Of a DNA stretch of 5,509 bases, positions 5,261-5,509 are shown one piece after another. The stretch's first letter is position 1; each line of letters opens with the position of its first letter. The notes below the pieces were generated by a model that worked only from the letters and a program-made list of their open reading frames with translations, ran no database searches and was not told the DNA's origin. A program made the translations under genes and the position numbers. Origin of the DNA: Syntrophales bacterium (GTDB taxonomy: Bacteria > Desulfobacterota > Syntrophia > Syntrophales > UBA2192); assembly GCA_025454095.1 (NCBI GenBank), contig JALOPC010000123.1, positions 1 to 5,509 on the forward strand, given 5' to 3'.

Positions 5261-5509
5261 TTATCCCAGATTCCCCAGGCACCTCGGGCAGATCTTCGGG
5301 TGATTCGCGTCGCGCCCCAGCTCCTCGCTGAAAACCCAGCAGCGCTGGCACTTCTCGCCTCCGGCCTTCGTCACGGCGACCTTGAGGCCGGGAAGCTCGG
5401 CGCTTTCGAAGGCGTCCTTCAGATCGCCGCCCTTCTGCACGCGCAGGCCGGAGACGATGCAGAGCGCCCGCAGGTCTTCCTCGTGCTTCGCCAGCAGATC
5501 GACGAGTGT
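5261..5509 (-). CDS. ileS: Isoleucine--tRNA ligase, C-terminal end (cut by window edge)
   Basis: Only the last 82 residues are inside the window; the gene continues past position 5509. The full enzyme charges tRNA-Ile with isoleucine in the cytoplasm. The visible part is the C-terminal zinc-binding region: EKCQRCWVF (52-60) supplies the first Cys pair, and HPKICPRCLGNLG (70-82) supplies the second, ending at TAA 5263-5261. The CxRCW...CPRC arrangement is diagnostic of the bacterial IleRS C-terminus. The upstream residues (TLVDLLAKHEEDLRALCIVS) fit the preceding C-terminal domain. It lies directly upstream of lspA on the same strand, the usual ileS-lspA order, which supports both calls. Confidence 0.95.
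   Translation of the reverse strand, partial: TLVDLLAKHEEDLRALCIVSGLRVQKGGDLKDAFESAELPGLKVAVTKAGGEKCQRCWVFSEELGRDANHPKICPRCLGNLG

Noticed and set aside
4755..5303. Plus-strand open frame over lspA and the intergenic repeats
   Set aside because: Antisense of lspA; its tail is simply the translation of the palindrome and the heptad array.

Overview
The window is GC-rich chromosomal DNA with strong G/C bias at third codon positions. It most resembles a delta-proteobacterial (Desulfobacterota or Geobacter-like) genome. This rests on the LspA sequence, the ileS-lspA gene order, a eukaryote-type (GH13_8) branching enzyme, and the style of the intergenic repeats (GGGTATC heptads and a CCCCCTTT/AAAGGGGG palindrome). 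The taxonomic call is inference from remembered family resemblance, not from a search.

Left part (68-2828): a divergent pair. On the minus strand is a complete 1,4-alpha-glucan branching enzyme of 685 aa with an intact catalytic triad. On the plus strand is a MarR-type regulator of 174 aa that carries an AT-hook-like basic tail. The 178-bp region between them holds a good sigma70-type promoter for each gene. A near-palindrome centred on GTATAC lies over the -10 of the marR promoter, the expected place for an autorepressor site.

Middle part (2913-4511): a 532-aa protein clearly built on the malto-oligosyltrehalose trehalohydrolase (TreZ, GH13) scaffold, with an N-terminal CBM48-like domain, a shortened barrel and a C-terminal beta domain. 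Every catalytic motif of the barrel has been replaced while the scaffold motifs around them survive. It looks like an intact, expressed pseudoenzyme rather than a decaying gene, and is the most interesting item in the window. It follows marR on the same strand after 84 bp, so the two are probably co-transcribed. With the branching enzyme they suggest a small glycogen or maltodextrin module under one regulator.

Right part (4512-5509): housekeeping genes on the minus strand in the classic order ileS then lspA. ileS is cut by the window edge, leaving its 82-residue zinc-binding C-terminus. lspA is complete and starts with TTG. The non-coding DNA around lspA is full of repeats: three arrays with a strict 7-bp period and GGG runs (G-quadruplex-prone), two of which face each other as a 31-bp imperfect inverted repeat, plus a 49-bp double palindrome of REP/MITE type in the ileS-lspA gap.

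No RNA genes, CRISPR arrays, insertion sequences or convincing rho-independent terminators were seen.
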